Of a stretch of DNA of 64,000 nucleotides, positions 22,001-33,241 are shown piece by piece. The notes under the pieces were generated by a model, which was not told the DNA's origin, ran no database searches, and saw only the letters and a list, made by a program, of their open reading frames with translations. The stretch covers positions 434,001-498,000 of the forward strand of contig CAJQUW010016110.1 in assembly GCA_907163375.1 (NCBI GenBank), given 5' to 3'. A program made the translations under genes and the position numbers. The number at the start of each line of letters is the position of its first letter. The first letter of the stretch is position 1. Source of the DNA: Prostheceraeus crozeri (lineage: Eukaryota; Platyhelminthes; Polycladida; Euryleptidae).

Positions 22001-23455
22001 AAATATCTAGGAGCATGAACAGAACATTCCCGGCAGAGGTCGGATTGGATTGATTTTTCTTGTCTCTTTAACGGCAGAAATGATCAGAAATGACCGAAAT
22101 AGACGAACTGGTCGTACTTCAAAATTCAACCTCATTAATAAGCTTCAATTCGAGTGATTGCGACATTTGTAGATGAGTGACTGCAATAACTTTTATTTAT
22201 CATATTACTTGTTTTGCAGATATCTCAACTGAATATCTGCACTATTCTCATATACACGTATTCTGCTAACTTGGCAGTAAATAAATCACAGACACATACA
22301 GTTGCGCTTATTACTCGTACCGTTTATGAATGTGAATCTCCACTGCAAACAGACTAGCTTTATATTGTGCTGTATCCTCAGTTGAAACTAGGAACAGACC
22401 TGAATAGCTGCCATTTCATCCAATATCAAGAATCTTCAGTAGGCCTGGTTCAAATTTCTCAACATCGACACTATGCTCCTTATTTGAGCTTGCAGCCACA
22501 CCCGGGAAAATTTGAAACACGCAAAAGGTGTGACTCTCTAAGACTTTGATGGGAGGTCAAAACGGAGTTAACAGTTGGATAACAAGCTTTATCTGAATAA
22601 ACACATTTCACGTGGGAATTTAATGAAAATTTTAGATCATGAGAGATAAAGATTATATAACACGATGAATTGAAAGATTATAGGCTTCACATTTCAATCC
22701 AAATACTCCTATATCATTAATCAGATTATGACACAAATCCTATGCTCACAACAGACATTCTGAAGATTCCAGTAAAGAGTCATGGGATGATGATATCATT
22801 TGAAGGATGATAACACATGACTTTTTCTTCCAGCCTACACATGCGGCTGAATAGCATGAAGAGCACAAGGGCGTGCCACCTTGACTTTCCAAATTATCGT
22901 TCAGAATTAAATGAATATCACTCTATATTACACATTCGACTCCTACTCTTTCTAATGACAGTAATCACGTGTTACAATCGTAATTCACTCATCTTTCTTA
23001 TAAAGAATAAAAATCTTTGATAGCATCAAAATAAAGAACAATCTCATATTTGACTCTTCTATTGTTTTTAAAGTATACATGTTTCTCCAGAGACAGCCAT
23101 TGAGGTATATCTAACAATATTTTGAGGAAAATTTCAGTAAAAGTGAAAGTCTAGTTCGCTCGACTGGTTTATCATCAGTTATCCCCACCGACATCACGGA
23201 TATAATGGGAAGCCAAAATATACTCATTGACATAATTAATGAAACAAACTATCATTGGCTTGAATTGACGTTTGTTTCATTTTTTTCTCAGGTATGATGC
23301 AATATCTCACTTTCTATGTATTACCATTCAACACATTAGAGAATGGAGAAAGATCTATGGTGGTCAAATTTCAAATTTTGATATCGATACAACTGTCACA
23401 ATTGCTTTTACAAATTGAACATAAACGTGAACTGAAATCCAGCTTTTGTAAAATA
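19030..23455. other. AT-rich intergenic DNA, nothing recognised
   Basis: No frame matches a known family. One 11-bp inverted repeat, ATGAAACAAAC...GTTTGTTTCAT, spans 23239-23280, and one TAGGCCTA lies near 21735. The rest is unstructured AT-rich sequence. Confidence 0.55.
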
Positions 23456-23459
23456 AAAT

Positions 23460-24470
23460 GGCACACGATCAGTTTACCAGAGGTATGGCTATTTGAATGA
23501 TTCGTTGTGGAAGAAGTTGTGCGAGTGTTGCCGAAGAGCTGCAACTATCGAGAGTCGTTGTTTGGAGTTGATGGTGTCGATGGAAAGCAGAAGGAGATGT
23601 TAAAAAGAAGAAGGGATCTGGTCGACCAAGAAAGTCTGCAGGAAGGACAGACTCACGTCTAGTTTTAGCTGCAAAGAGGAATAGATTTGTGTCAGTCCCA
23701 AAGCTAGTCGTACAATGGAAGAGTGCCTCAAATATAGACTGTATTGTTCGAACGGCTTACCGAAGATTGCGAGAAGCTGGAATTCAATCGCGACGACCAG
23801 CTGTCCTAATTCAATTAAGTTTTGAGCACCGCAGAAGACGAGTTGCCTGGTGTGATGCCCATCGCTCATGCAATGACCATCATTGGCAGAAAGTCTTGTG
23901 GACCGATGAATCGAGATTCACTCTGAATTTCAATGACGGTCGTGTCAGAGTGCATCGTCTTCCAGGTGAACGCTTTGCCCCATGCTGTATTAAAGAACTC
24001 GACAGATATGGTGGTGGAAGTGTTATGCTGTGGGGTGGCATTTGGCATGGCGGACGAACGACAGCAGTCATCATCAAAGGCACGTTGACTGGAGAGAGGT
24101 ATCTCAATGAAATTGTGCTTTCTGTTGTTGCCCCAGTGGTCAGGGTAGAGGATCTTGTCTTCCAAGACGACAACGCAAGACCACATCGCTCCTCGGCTGT
24201 CATTGCCACTGTTAGGAGATTGAACATTCAAACCCTTGACTGGCCTGCACGCTCACCTGACTTGTCACCCATTGAATAAGTCTGGGACGAGCTTGGGCGG
24301 CGAGTGAGAGACCGCTATTCACTTCCACCAGTGTCCCTGAAGATTCTCTCTGAAAGACTGACAGAGCCGTGGCTTCTCCTTGAAACATCCTTCATTCAGA
24401 AACTTTGTGAATCCATGCCATCTCGGATTACTGAATGTATTGGAGCTAGAGGGGGCACACGCGCTATTAA
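23460..24470 (+). pseudogene. Tc1-like transposase pseudogene (DD34E)
   Basis: The helix-turn-helix N-terminus is readable from about 23465 (IRCGRSCASVAEELQLS), with two in-frame stops nearby, then GRPRKSA. In the open frame 23689-24279 the catalytic residues are D73 (WTDESRF), D161 (DDNARPHRS) and E196 (SPDLSPIE), with exactly 34 residues between the last two: a complete DD34E triad. A TAA follows that Glu at 24277-24279, where related proteins have His or a similar residue. The frame then continues (VWDELGRRVRDRY). A one-base deletion near 24455 shifts the end, but the normal stop TAA lies at 24468-24470 in the shifted frame. No clear terminal inverted repeats were found. The product would cut and paste DNA at TA sites. 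Confidence 0.88.
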
Positions 24471-24474
24471 AGTT

Positions 24475-24850
24475 GAATCTGCTACATGCGTTGTTTTTCT
24501 GTGCTAGCGACTTGGTGGAGATTGTGACTAAATTATCAAGGTATCATACATGCATGTATATATATAGGCCTACCACTCAAAAAGAAAGAAGTCAAAGAAG
24601 TAAATGTTTCAAAAACTTTGTCAATGAGTATATTTTCGCAGGCCTTTATTCACAAATAGGGTTAAAAAAACAAGAGCTTCATAAGTCTTAAAAGATACCT
24701 ATTTTTCGTTGAGGTTTCTGTTACAAGAAATGTCGCACATTTGTTACTTCAAGACGTTTTTGCGATGACAATGATTTTCTACTTGCATATCATCGCTGAA
24801 ATCTGAAATCAATGAATTATTTGAAATTTTTAGAGCATGTTTAGACTACA
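24475..24850. other. Spacer between Tc1 and LINE relics
   Basis: No gene. One TAGGCCTA lies near 24568 after a TA run. No inverted repeat matching the left flank of the Tc1 relic was found. Confidence 0.5.
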
Positions 24851-24939
24851 GACTCAGACCTAGGCATCGCTCTGTTCATTCTGAGGGGTTAACTTTCGAT
24901 GCATCTGTTTTATCTGATGCTGTTTTTGTCATCTTCAAA

Positions 24940-25295
24940 GACTTGATTTAACTAAATCACCGGGTTCTGACAACCTTCATCAAAAACTTTTAAAACGGGA
25001 TGCTTTTACAATTTAACCTTTGTCGGAAATATTTCGGCAGTCTCTCCGAGTAAGAAAGTTTACCAGTAATTGGAAGTTATCCGACGTCACCATGGTTCCG
25101 AAATGTAAAAATCCTACCATCAGAGACATGCGTCCCACTTCATTTTTGCCAGTCCTTGCCAAAATACTCGAACAGATCATTCTATCAAACGAGTTCAATA
25201 ATATTATGAATACTTACGACAGTTCGCAGTTTGCATATCGACCCTTTGGTTCAACCACGGCAGCATTAATTGTAATTCATGACTCCTCGATCTAA
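24940..25295 (+). pseudogene. LINE reverse transcriptase, N-terminal part
   Basis: LTKSPGSDNLH marks the start of the RT fingers. The frame at 25020-25295 gives SNWKLSDVTMVPKCKNP, MRPTSFLPVLAKILEQII and QFAYRPFGSTTAAL, corresponding to RT motifs 1-3 (RPIS.l....KilE; Q.GFr...ST). Conserved Gly/Ser positions are partly lost. It ends at a stop just after HDSSI, and the continuation is in another frame from about 25310. Confidence 0.8.
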
Positions 25296-25309
25296 AAGAT
25301 TGTAATCGA

Positions 25310-25942
25310 GTTGCAATGTTCACTATCGATCTATCAAAGGCATTTGACAGCGTAACCCATCATAAGTTGGTGCAACACCTTGACGGTAAAGTTTCACATC
25401 ACTTCCCTCTTTGGTTAATTGACTATCTGGATAATCGCAGTTTTCGGATTCGTTATTCGGGTGCCTACAGCTCGATGATGGATGCATACTCGGGCGTCCC
25501 TCAAGGTTTGATATTGGGCCATTACCTTTTTGCGTCCTACATGAGTTCCCTACGGCCGTCCTCGGACAATGTCAGATATGTCAAGTACGCTGATGATGTG
25601 ACTATCTTGCAAGGTTTGCGTTCCTGTGACGATGACTTAATCACCAACAAGGAGCTATGTCATGTAAAATCTTGGCTAAACAGCAACGGTTTGGTCTTAA
25701 CCGATCAAAAGACAAAACATTTGATCATTCAAAAACTCTGCACGAGCACGAATAAGTCCATTCATAGCGATCATCATGTAGGGATCTTGGGTCCTTCGTT
25801 AACTTGTGACCTCAATTGGCATGCGCATATTAACGTGATTGTTAAGATCTGTTTATCACGATTACATCTCCTGAGGAGACTCAAACCGCTTTTAAACAAA
25901 AGGGACTTGATTACTGTGCACCGTTCTGTAATCATCGCAGTT
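25310..25942 (+). pseudogene. LINE reverse transcriptase, catalytic part
   Basis: Motif A FTIDLSKAFDSVTH, motif B YSGVPQGLILGHYLF (usually GSVLGPLLF, here altered), motif C VKYADDVTIL with the catalytic Asp pair, then WLNSNGLVLTDQKTK and FLDLN-type thumb residues (LTCDLNWHAHINVI). It is cut at 25942 by the piggyBac insertion at TTAA. Apparent coding after 25946 is piggyBac end sequence. Confidence 0.88.
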
Positions 25943-25946
25943 TTAA

Positions 25947-25979
25947 CACTAGAATGCCGAGAGCGGTCAATTGACCGCT
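25947..25979 (+). repeat. piggyBac left terminal and subterminal repeats
   Basis: The 16-bp terminal repeat CACTAGAATGCCGAGA overlaps by one base the 18-bp perfect palindrome AGCGGTCAATTGACCGCT. A near copy of the palindrome follows 160 bp further in. Confidence 0.9.
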
Positions 25980-27026
25980 AAACGAACTTCTTTCTAAAAT
26001 CGTTTCGATTATCTTTGGTCAAAACAAGTGTCTCTGGTGACTTTTCATCATTTCTCTAGCACTTTGTTTGTGTTATGATATATTTGATTTATCAGTTGTT
26101 GTTCATAGATATTTTTGTGTGTTGGTGAAGTATGACGAGAGCGGTCAAATGACCGCTGATAAAATTCCGGCTCATTTTATACTGCCGCTTACCGCTGCCA
26201 AAAGAAAAGAATCAATGCAGTGAAATTCCAGTAGGTTTGAGGTTGATGACGTAAAATATCCCTTATACCGATTTTGTGTGTCTTCAGGTTCAATTGTGTT
26301 GCTGTTGTCTTGCGACTTCCTGCATGCGCGTCTACCCTGGTAGGCATTTTGATTGTCATGGAGTTGATTCATCACTTGTACTATTTGCACTATTTTCCTC
26401 TGCTTTATTTTCGACTAGGCTACTTTTCTCTGGCTTGCTTCCTCTATTGATTTATGGGCATATAATTGGATCAGGGACAAGAAATTGTAGTTTCTGAATT
26501 TGATGCTGTTTTACTACTTGAATGAGCGCACTGCTTTATATTCTAAACTCACGCTATGTTTTTCCAGGCGTCATTGGGAAGAATTTTTTATCTTGACTCT
26601 GGGATGGGCAGGATATGACTTCAATAGATATTTCAAGTTACCAAATAAAAATCCAGTAATGACGACATTGATATTTACTGCACGATGGAGTTTAGAAGAT
26701 AAGGAATTCTATGGGCTCTGTCAGGCAAGAAATGATAGAATGGTGATTCCAGATGCCATTTATAACCTAGCCTTCATGATTGTCAGGCCGCGTTAGCCGT
26801 TCGATGACTGGGTTCAATTTCTAGCTGGCAAGTCATTTTTCACGGTTGTGCAAGAGCATGACGTACTGAGATATCTATAGACCTCGTGAGAGCCAGAAGC
26901 ATGGAATGAAATATTGATTCTCCGAGGTCGCCTGGAAGCGTAAGCTATCATGGTCAACCTATTATCTGCTGTATGAAAAAATTGCATGCTATTGAAATAT
27001 CTATGTTTGCTTTCATCGATGATTAG

Positions 27027-27070
27027 ATCATAGACTTCTAAAATTTAGAAGAAATTTAGAAGTCTATGAT
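27027..27070. repeat. Hairpin (inverted repeat) inside piggyBac
   Basis: Arm ATCATAGACTTCTAAAATTT (27027-27046) pairs with AAATTTAGAAGTCTATGAT (27052-27070) with one bulged base and a 5-nt loop. A 16-nt match to the arm, TCATAGACTTCTAAAT, also occurs near 12124. Confidence 0.8.
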
Positions 27071-27343
27071 TAGATTGACGTCAGATACCATTTGAATTTG
27101 ATACCGTTGATATCGAATTTCCATTACTACATCCCGACACATTGCAATAAATTCGTGTGCTTTCCTCAATTCCTCCAATTCTGTGACAACAATGGTGTCG
27201 AGACGTACGAAACGATTCGCGGCATGTGATGCTTTTTTAGATTTTTTTTTGCGACTACGTGAAGACAGTCTCGCCTGACGACGAACGCGCGTCAGTTGAG
27301 TGCAGAATGAAACACCAACGACGATGACAATCATCAACATCAT
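27056..27343 (-). other. Antisense open frame inside piggyBac
   Basis: A 95-codon frame on the strand opposite the transposase, more GC-rich than the rest of the element. It has a hydrophobic start, a basic stretch SSRSRKKKSKKASHAANRF, and a helix-like LDTIVVTELEELRKAHEF. Its stop falls within the hairpin at 27027-27070. No family recognised. It may be captured sequence replacing the transposase N-terminus, or chance. Confidence 0.3.
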
Positions 27344-27673
27344 GCTTCAAGTGAAAACGATTCAAATTCATTGAGATTCAACCTCCCTATCCGTAGAGGA
27401 TTGCATTGAGCAGAGAATCAGAACTCTGCGCAGAACTCGAGGACACAGGGCGGGGGGCGGAACAAAAAAACATCGCATCACTGCACAGAAGAGAAACACT
27501 GCCGTTAACCCATAAGCAAAAATTTTTCGAAAGCGCTCTGGCGCTCGAGCTCGCTCTCTCCCATGCCATTTCTGACAATTCTCCATACTCCAACTCATGA
27601 TCGACGAAAAGACGATTCGACATATCTAACGATGCACCCAGGCTGAAGGCGACCGTGTTATGGGAACAGAACA

Positions 27674-27970
27674 ATGGAAGATATCTGTTGGTCAGATCGA
27701 GAGTTGATGCGTGGTCTTGAAAACAAGGGTTATCATGTCACTCACGATAATTTCTTCACCTCTATTGATCTTTGTCGAAATCTTATGACAAAATCGATTA
27801 CAACGCTTGGAACAATGCGAAACAATAAGCGCGAACTTCCACTAATCATCCGACAAATGGGAAGAAAGGTCATACCTCGCTACTCAACCGAAGCTTTTGC
27901 GACAGAAGATGGCATCACTCTGATCGCTTACAAGGCAAAGTCAATCAAAATACATAGTTCTTCTTCTTAG
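27674..27970 (+). pseudogene. piggyBac transposase, central part
   Basis: Encodes the core around the second catalytic Asp: GYHVTHDNFFTS (D25 of this frame), then LGTMRNNKREL and EDGITLIAYKAK, matching the DDE_Tnp_1_7 domain. The first catalytic Asp, which should lie upstream, was not found. A single-base frameshift near 27957 moves reading to the frame of 27987-28427, where LLLSSQHQSV continues. The ATG is probably not the native start. Confidence 0.85.
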
Positions 27971-28427
27971 TTCTCAACACCAATCAGTGGCAATATCAGA
28001 TAGTGAAAAGAAGAAGCCTGAAGCAATATTGATGTACAATCGAACGAAAGTTGGTGTCGATGCTCTCGATCAAATGGGGAAGCGATATACAACAAAAGCT
28101 GGAACTCGACGATGGACTCTCGCAACATTTTTCAACATTCTTGATTTGGCAGGAATCAACGCTTGGATTCTTTACAAAACATGCACCGGCAGAAAAATCA
28201 GTCGACGTGACTTCTTACTCGCTCTGTTTGAAGAAGTTCATGGGAATACACCGCCTTCGCCTCATTCTGTGATGGACATGCAACCAATTTCCCGACCGCA
28301 AACTTTGAAGCGACGACAGTGCCATCACTGCAGAAATAAAACTCGTACAACTTGTCAAAGGTGTTCAAAAATGGTGTGCGGAAAATGTGTCGCTCCAAAC
28401 CCAATTATCTGCAAGCGTTGTTCGTAA
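27960..28427 (+). pseudogene. piggyBac transposase, C-terminal part
   Basis: Contains RTKVGVDALDQM with the third catalytic Asp, RRWTLATFFNILDLAGINAWIL, and a C-terminal cysteine-rich domain (CHHC, CQRC, CGKC, CKRC) typical of piggyBac transposases and used for terminal-repeat binding. It ends with a normal stop at 28425-28427. Overall the transposase is about half the family length. Confidence 0.88.
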
Positions 28428-28812
28428 ACTTGTTTGAGTAGGCCTACAAATCTTTTGTCTGTGCATTTTCTACATAATGCATTTTCTTGTGCATTCTGTA
28501 TTCTACATTTTCAAATGATGTAAGTGTGACAATGAATAGAAGATTCATTCTGTTGTCTAGACATTTCAATTATTCCAATGAAAGTTTGAGTAAGAGTTTC
28601 AGAGTTTTATTCTTCGGATCGTGGCAACAGGGTAACTAATTTGAAATCAAATTTGTAAATCATACATAGAAAGTACAACACACCATCCAAATAAAATAAG
28701 ACTAATCAAAAGTTAAAAAACAAATGTATATCATATACATACACACAATATTAATCATATTATATAAATGGATATTGCAAATGCATGTATATATAGAGAA
28801 AGTTGGAATATT

Positions 28813-28871
28813 TGCGGTCTACTGACCGCTGTCATCATTCAAGGGTTGTCTAAATTCTCGGCATTCTAGTG
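28813..28871 (+). repeat. piggyBac right terminal and subterminal repeats
   Basis: Palindrome GCGGTCTACTGACCGC, then 27 bp, then the inverted terminal repeat TCTCGGCATTCTAGTG, then TTAA. Confidence 0.9.
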
Positions 28872-28875
28872 TTAA

Positions 28876-29198
28876 CTTACGCCTCGTCGGGTTTTATTTG
28901 ACTGAATGCGACACTTATTCAAGCACTTGAATCGATTAAAAAGAGGGCTCATCGCATAATATGCAGGAGCGGATGTGAATGTGACCTGTTTCAAGACATA
29001 AGACAATTACAAATTTTGTCTCAATCCTTCAAATTTATGTCGACTGCCGAGCAGAATGAGAGCCATCCCTTACACCCCTATGTGCATGATAGACTTCGAA
29101 GATCGGGACACCTGAGACAGCCTTTCTCAATAACTCCCCGTCGTCAAAACTCTTTCTTCCCGAACACTATTAGCTGTCTGAATTTGTATGATAAGTGA
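28876..29198 (+). pseudogene. LINE ORF2 C-terminal part
   Basis: Continues the LINE after the piggyBac. It has one in-frame TGA, then ALESIKKRAHRIIC, HPLHPYVHDRLRRSGHLRQP and a closing RRQNSFFPNTISCLN, the usual end of CR1/L2/jockey-like ORF2 proteins (kRaxRiI...HPL...RxxSFfPxti...N). Stop at 29196-29198. Confidence 0.85.
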
Positions 29199-29219
29199 CA
29201 CTCCTGATTATTGCATGAT

Positions 29220-32200
29220 CGTCGTATCACTTTGTCATTTTTTTAATTTCATTAGTGTAGTGTATGTGACATAACACTTGTAGTGATTCGACATTCAATT
29301 TTACAAATATATGCGCTTCTCTCTGTCTCTCTAGCTATCTATCTATATATATACAATCTCTTCTAACATTACTAATAAATAAATAAAAACATATAAATTT
29401 TGTGTAAATTTATATATATATACATATAAAACCATACATATATGATCTCATCATACTTATCAATGAAAACTACTATTTATCTTCCTGACATCATACATAT
29501 ACACAACATTCCATAAACCTAACAATAATATATATATATATATATGTAGTGGAGTTGAGAAAGATTTTGAATCGAAACCGGTCCTCCAGCACAACGTCTT
29601 TTCTTTGTCTTGGTTTTGGCTTATCGAATAACGGATCTGGGGCATACGCGCAGTGCGAGCGGCACCTACTCGGTGGAATTAAAACACCACTGAGCACTTC
29701 TACCAATCTACCTGTATATACATAAATAAAAAAGTTTGGCAAAAGACCTTCTTTTGCAACTACAAGTACTTTTAATTTCACGGCGAACCGACCATCATAC
29801 GAGTTAACAGAGGAAGCGCTACAATTTTTGAATTTTAAAGTCACCTTAGTAGAAGTCTCACTGCTAGAAATTCATAGAAGCCAAGTTATGTAGAAAATAT
29901 CTTAGGTTGGCCAACATAAAATTTTCACTGAATGGAAGAAAGTTGGAACTCTTTCCTATGTCTGCAGATTAATACTATTTCATTCCTTTTGTTTAGCATG
30001 TTGCTGCTGTATTTTGTCAGCATCTGATACTTTTCTGCTTGACATGATGAACAAAATCGTGTACCACTTTTATACTTCTTTGATTGTTCCAATATTTCCC
30101 ATTTTACGTGGTTCGGTTTTCCAATGAAATTTGCTTCACTTGACTTTGGATTTTAACTCTAATGCATAATATGTAATTTATAAATAACTTTTAAACTTTA
30201 TTTTGATGAACCAACTTTTACACTACTTTAAACGAACATATATGTTAACAAAGGTGGACAATCCACATCGGCGCAGACGCGGAAACGTAAATTTGAATTT
30301 GGCATCTTGCGGATCGGATGCGGATCGAAGATTTCGATTGTTGCGGATAGAAGACATAATCAACAAATTGAACGATTCACATTTTGCTTTGTGAGCATAA
30401 TAAAATAATGCAAGCTCAAACAAGTCCTACAAATTTATTTACACTGTGTCAGTACTCTCGAGTCAGACTAAGTTTTAATCAATTTTTAATCAATCAACAC
30501 AGCATGTAGTTCATGGGCCCTATTTACATGTACTACATGATTTACAATGTATATAATCATGTAAATGTACATATTATATAAATACCCTAAACACTAATTT
30601 CATTTTGCTTAATTATTATTTTTTAAATTTTTAATTATTTTTATTATTATTTTATTATAATTATTAATTATTAATAAATGATGTGTTGGCATATAGCTGT
30701 AAACGTGCAAAGAATGGATTATCAGTCACTGTGATGATGAAGCTACACGCAAATACAACCGACATGTACAAAGGAGTTATCATTTTCAGGTAGGAAATAG
30801 CCACCTGCATGTTTCACTGAATAGTACGTGTAGACGAGCGTGGACAATGAAGTCCACCACATGAATTTAACAATGCAAACATTGTTTCACTTCCCAACTT
30901 ATTCCCTCGACCAATAGCTTTGTCGCATTTGTACTTTCGCAACTGTAATTTTGTTTGGTGGAGGCACGAGTTTACATCAAGACAGCGACAGTCATTCACA
31001 AGAATGAATCATTTGTTTGTCATCCATTTCGGGTCTACATGCAAACCGGAGTCTGAAGTCCCATCATTTGACAGGAATTCGACTTTGGCCAAAATGATAT
31101 GACTCCGGGAGCTGCCACTCTGCATTCCTGCATATACTCGTACATGTAGCTTAGCGAGGGCAAGATAAATCTTCATATAAATATTCGTATAATTACATTG
31201 GTTATTGGACATTTGCCGTAGATTTACAGGATAAGCTATTCTATGAATCCTGCGGGCAAGAAAATCGTAGCAATCCTTGTCCTCTTCGCGGCGTCGGATT
31301 TCTTGTCCTTCTGGCTTCATAGAATACCTGTTATGTGTGCAGGTTAGCACATTTATAGGAAATAAGATATTTGCAAAATTCACTTTCTATAGATAGCTAT
31401 TACGTAGGCCTATCATCGGCAGATAATTTATATGTACAATTGTGGATGCACTAGAGTCAATTCATACTTTCAGTCAAAATACTGGATTGAACTACACTCA
31501 AAAAGCAGCGCTAGCGAGCGTATGTGAAACATGTTCCCGCTATTCCATTCGCATAGCAATTCATCGTATTCTCGAAGGGTCTAACTATTGCATTGCATTG
31601 AATGCACCTTCAATCCTTCTCCTCAACAAAGTGATTAACAGCTTAGTGTACTTTCCATCTGAAGGTCATTTTTAAAATCACATTGTTAACAGCTAAGGAA
31701 GGAAAACTTCACAATTGTAGACAGAATTATGTTGTCGATGTTGGTGAGTTAATTTAAGCTTTCAAACGGGTAATCGTGTCTCAGAAACGTGTTACCTTGA
31801 TCAACACTCAACCTACATCCGTGCTTTGAAATAATAGCTTTACTTCTTCATGGGAGACAGATTGAAATAATTTACTGATTAATCTACATAAAGCAATTTT
31901 AGTGCAAAATTGAAGCTTAGTTTATAGAATCAAAGAATAAAGGGATTTGTTCAGATGCTGCTCGTCTGTGAATAAATATGAGAGAGGGTGAGGCTTTTAC
32001 GCGAGAAGGCATATTTCTGAGATTTTCATTCATTTTTGCAGTATATGGATTCTTATACCTACTGTGTCGACTGATTCGCAGAAAACTACATTTTTACCTA
32101 ATTCAGTAGGCCTACGATATTTCCTTGAACAAAAGTCGCTCGTGAATAAGAGACGCACATCAAAAAAAAGTCCACAGATTGCACAGCGAGCATGTAAGAT

Positions 32201-32600
32201 TTATGCTGCATCCAGCACATTGATGACGAGTCAATTTGCATTTAATTCACAAATCACTCGAATTCTGATTCAGTAAATATGGACAAACTATTTAGGAGAG
32301 CAGAACTACCAGGAGTTATGATCCTCTACTGACAGAAGAATTCGACTTTGTGCTTTGGAGATTGAAATATTGTTATAGCAACTCAACTATTTCAAATCAT
32401 AGGGAGCTTACAAAATGTTTTCATTTTATCATTTACGAAGGTTTTATCAAATGATTTCAAATTATCAAGTGAGAAAACAAGTTGGAGGGGAGACAGTAAG
32501 AAACAGTTCTCAATATTCATGTCAGATAACATGCAAGCACGTGTTGATGCTCTTCAAATATTATAAAGGCGTTTCAAAGCGAAACTGACAAAATCAACGA
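29220..32600. other. Intergenic with microsatellites
   Basis: No gene recognised. TA microsatellites lie at about 29335-29360, 29408-29445 and 29525-29545. 29560-29720 is a GC-richer stretch of unknown origin. 30598-30680 is a nearly pure A/T tract. One dispersed ATCCGC-type repeat lies at 30263-30380. Confidence 0.55.
30263..30380 (-). repeat. Dispersed ATCCGC-type repeat, copy 2
   Basis: On the minus strand it reads TTCAATTTGTTGATTATG, TCTTCTATCCGCAACA, ATCTTCGATCCGCATCC and GCAAGATGCCAAATT. These align block by block with 44994-45095 on the plus strand. Confidence 0.75.
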
Positions 32601-32614
32601 ATACACAACTGTTC

Positions 32615-32812
32615 GACAGGTCTTTCCGTCGACATGGTAATTTCATCGACAGGTCTATTCGTCGACATCGTAATTTCATCGACAGGTCTATTCGTCGACA
32701 TGGTAATTTCATCGACAGGTCTATTCGTCGACATCGTAATTTCATCGACAGGTCTTTTCATCGACATGGTAATTTCATCGACAGGTCTTTTCGTCGACAG
32801 GTCATTTCATCA
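32615..32812 (+). repeat. 33-bp minisatellite, six units
   Basis: Units begin at 32615, 32648, 32681, 32714, 32747 and 32780, each GACAGGTCTATTCGTCGACA followed by TGGTAATTTCATC. Successive units alternate CATGGT/CATCGT, hinting at a 66-bp higher-order dimer. Because 33 is a multiple of three, open frames with an 11-residue period appear on both strands; these are unlikely to be genes. Confidence 0.92.
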
Positions 32813-33081
32813 ACCAGAGGTAGAAGACATTGGAGTCCCTGACGAAGCTCAAAGACATTATATCTTGATGTCTATGAATTATTGGGCTAATGTATGTCCT
32901 TAACTATCTATGAATGCATTGAATGAAATATAGGGTCAAAAGCATTATTTAGATTGGAGGATGACCCCATCACCTGCTGATGTTGCAGTGTGAAAAACGC
33001 CAGAATTCTAAGCCCTTTGAATGCGCGCAGTGTATAATCTTCCGAGAGGAATGCATGATACTCGTTAGCGAATATCATCTA

Positions 33082-33215
33082 CCTGTCGATGAAAAGACCT
33101 ATCGATGAAATGAACCAATATAGTGTCGATGAAATGACCTTGTCGACGAAAAGACCAGTCGATGAAATGAACCAATATATATACATATACATAGTGTCGA
33201 TGAAGTGAATCACCA
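33082..33215 (-). repeat. Inverted relatives of the 33-bp minisatellite
   Basis: Repeats of GTCGAYGAAAAGACC and GTCGATGAAATGA are reverse complements of the minisatellite unit 270 bp upstream. They are arranged as two ~52-bp units ending ACCAATATA. The two arrays could form a long hairpin. Confidence 0.8.
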
Positions 33216-33241
33216 CATCCAAATATATACAGACTGGCACA

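Larger units (their letters stand above)
25943..28875 (+). mobile_element. piggyBac element with TTAA duplication
   Basis: TTAA at 25943-25946 and 28872-28875 flank an element (25947-28871, 2925 bp) whose ends are perfect 16-bp inverted repeats, CACTAGAATGCCGAGA. Inside the ends are palindromes AGCGGTCAATTGACCGCT (25962-25979), AGCGGTCAAATGACCGCT (26140-26157) and GCGGTCTACTGACCGC (28813-28828), likely transposase-binding repeats. The C-terminal half of a piggyBac transposase is present at 27674-28427. The N-terminal half is not recognisable. Confidence 0.93.
24860..29215 (+). mobile_element. 5'-truncated APE-type LINE, split by piggyBac
   Basis: An RT-encoding LINE (CR1/L2/jockey-like by sequence feel) lacking its endonuclease region. 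Coding runs from about 24940 to 25942 and resumes at 28876-29198 after a piggyBac element. The reading frame is exactly continuous if the piggyBac and one TTAA are ignored, so the piggyBac landed in an already existing LINE copy. The LINE also carries frameshifts and stops of its own. Confidence 0.85.

Noticed and set aside
23866..24231. Antisense open frames of 115-121 codons
   Set aside because: Shadows of the Tc1 transposase on the other strand.
26500..26796. 98-codon open frame as the missing piggyBac N-terminus
   Set aside because: No piggyBac N-terminal motifs are visible, so I left it unassigned.
29560..29720. Possible tRNA-derived SINE (GGTTTCGATTCA on the minus strand)
   Set aside because: The B-box-like string has an extra base and no A box at the right distance.
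32615..32812. CRISPR-like regular repeat array
   Set aside because: Units are contiguous 33-bp tandem copies without variable spacers, and the genome is eukaryotic; it is a minisatellite.
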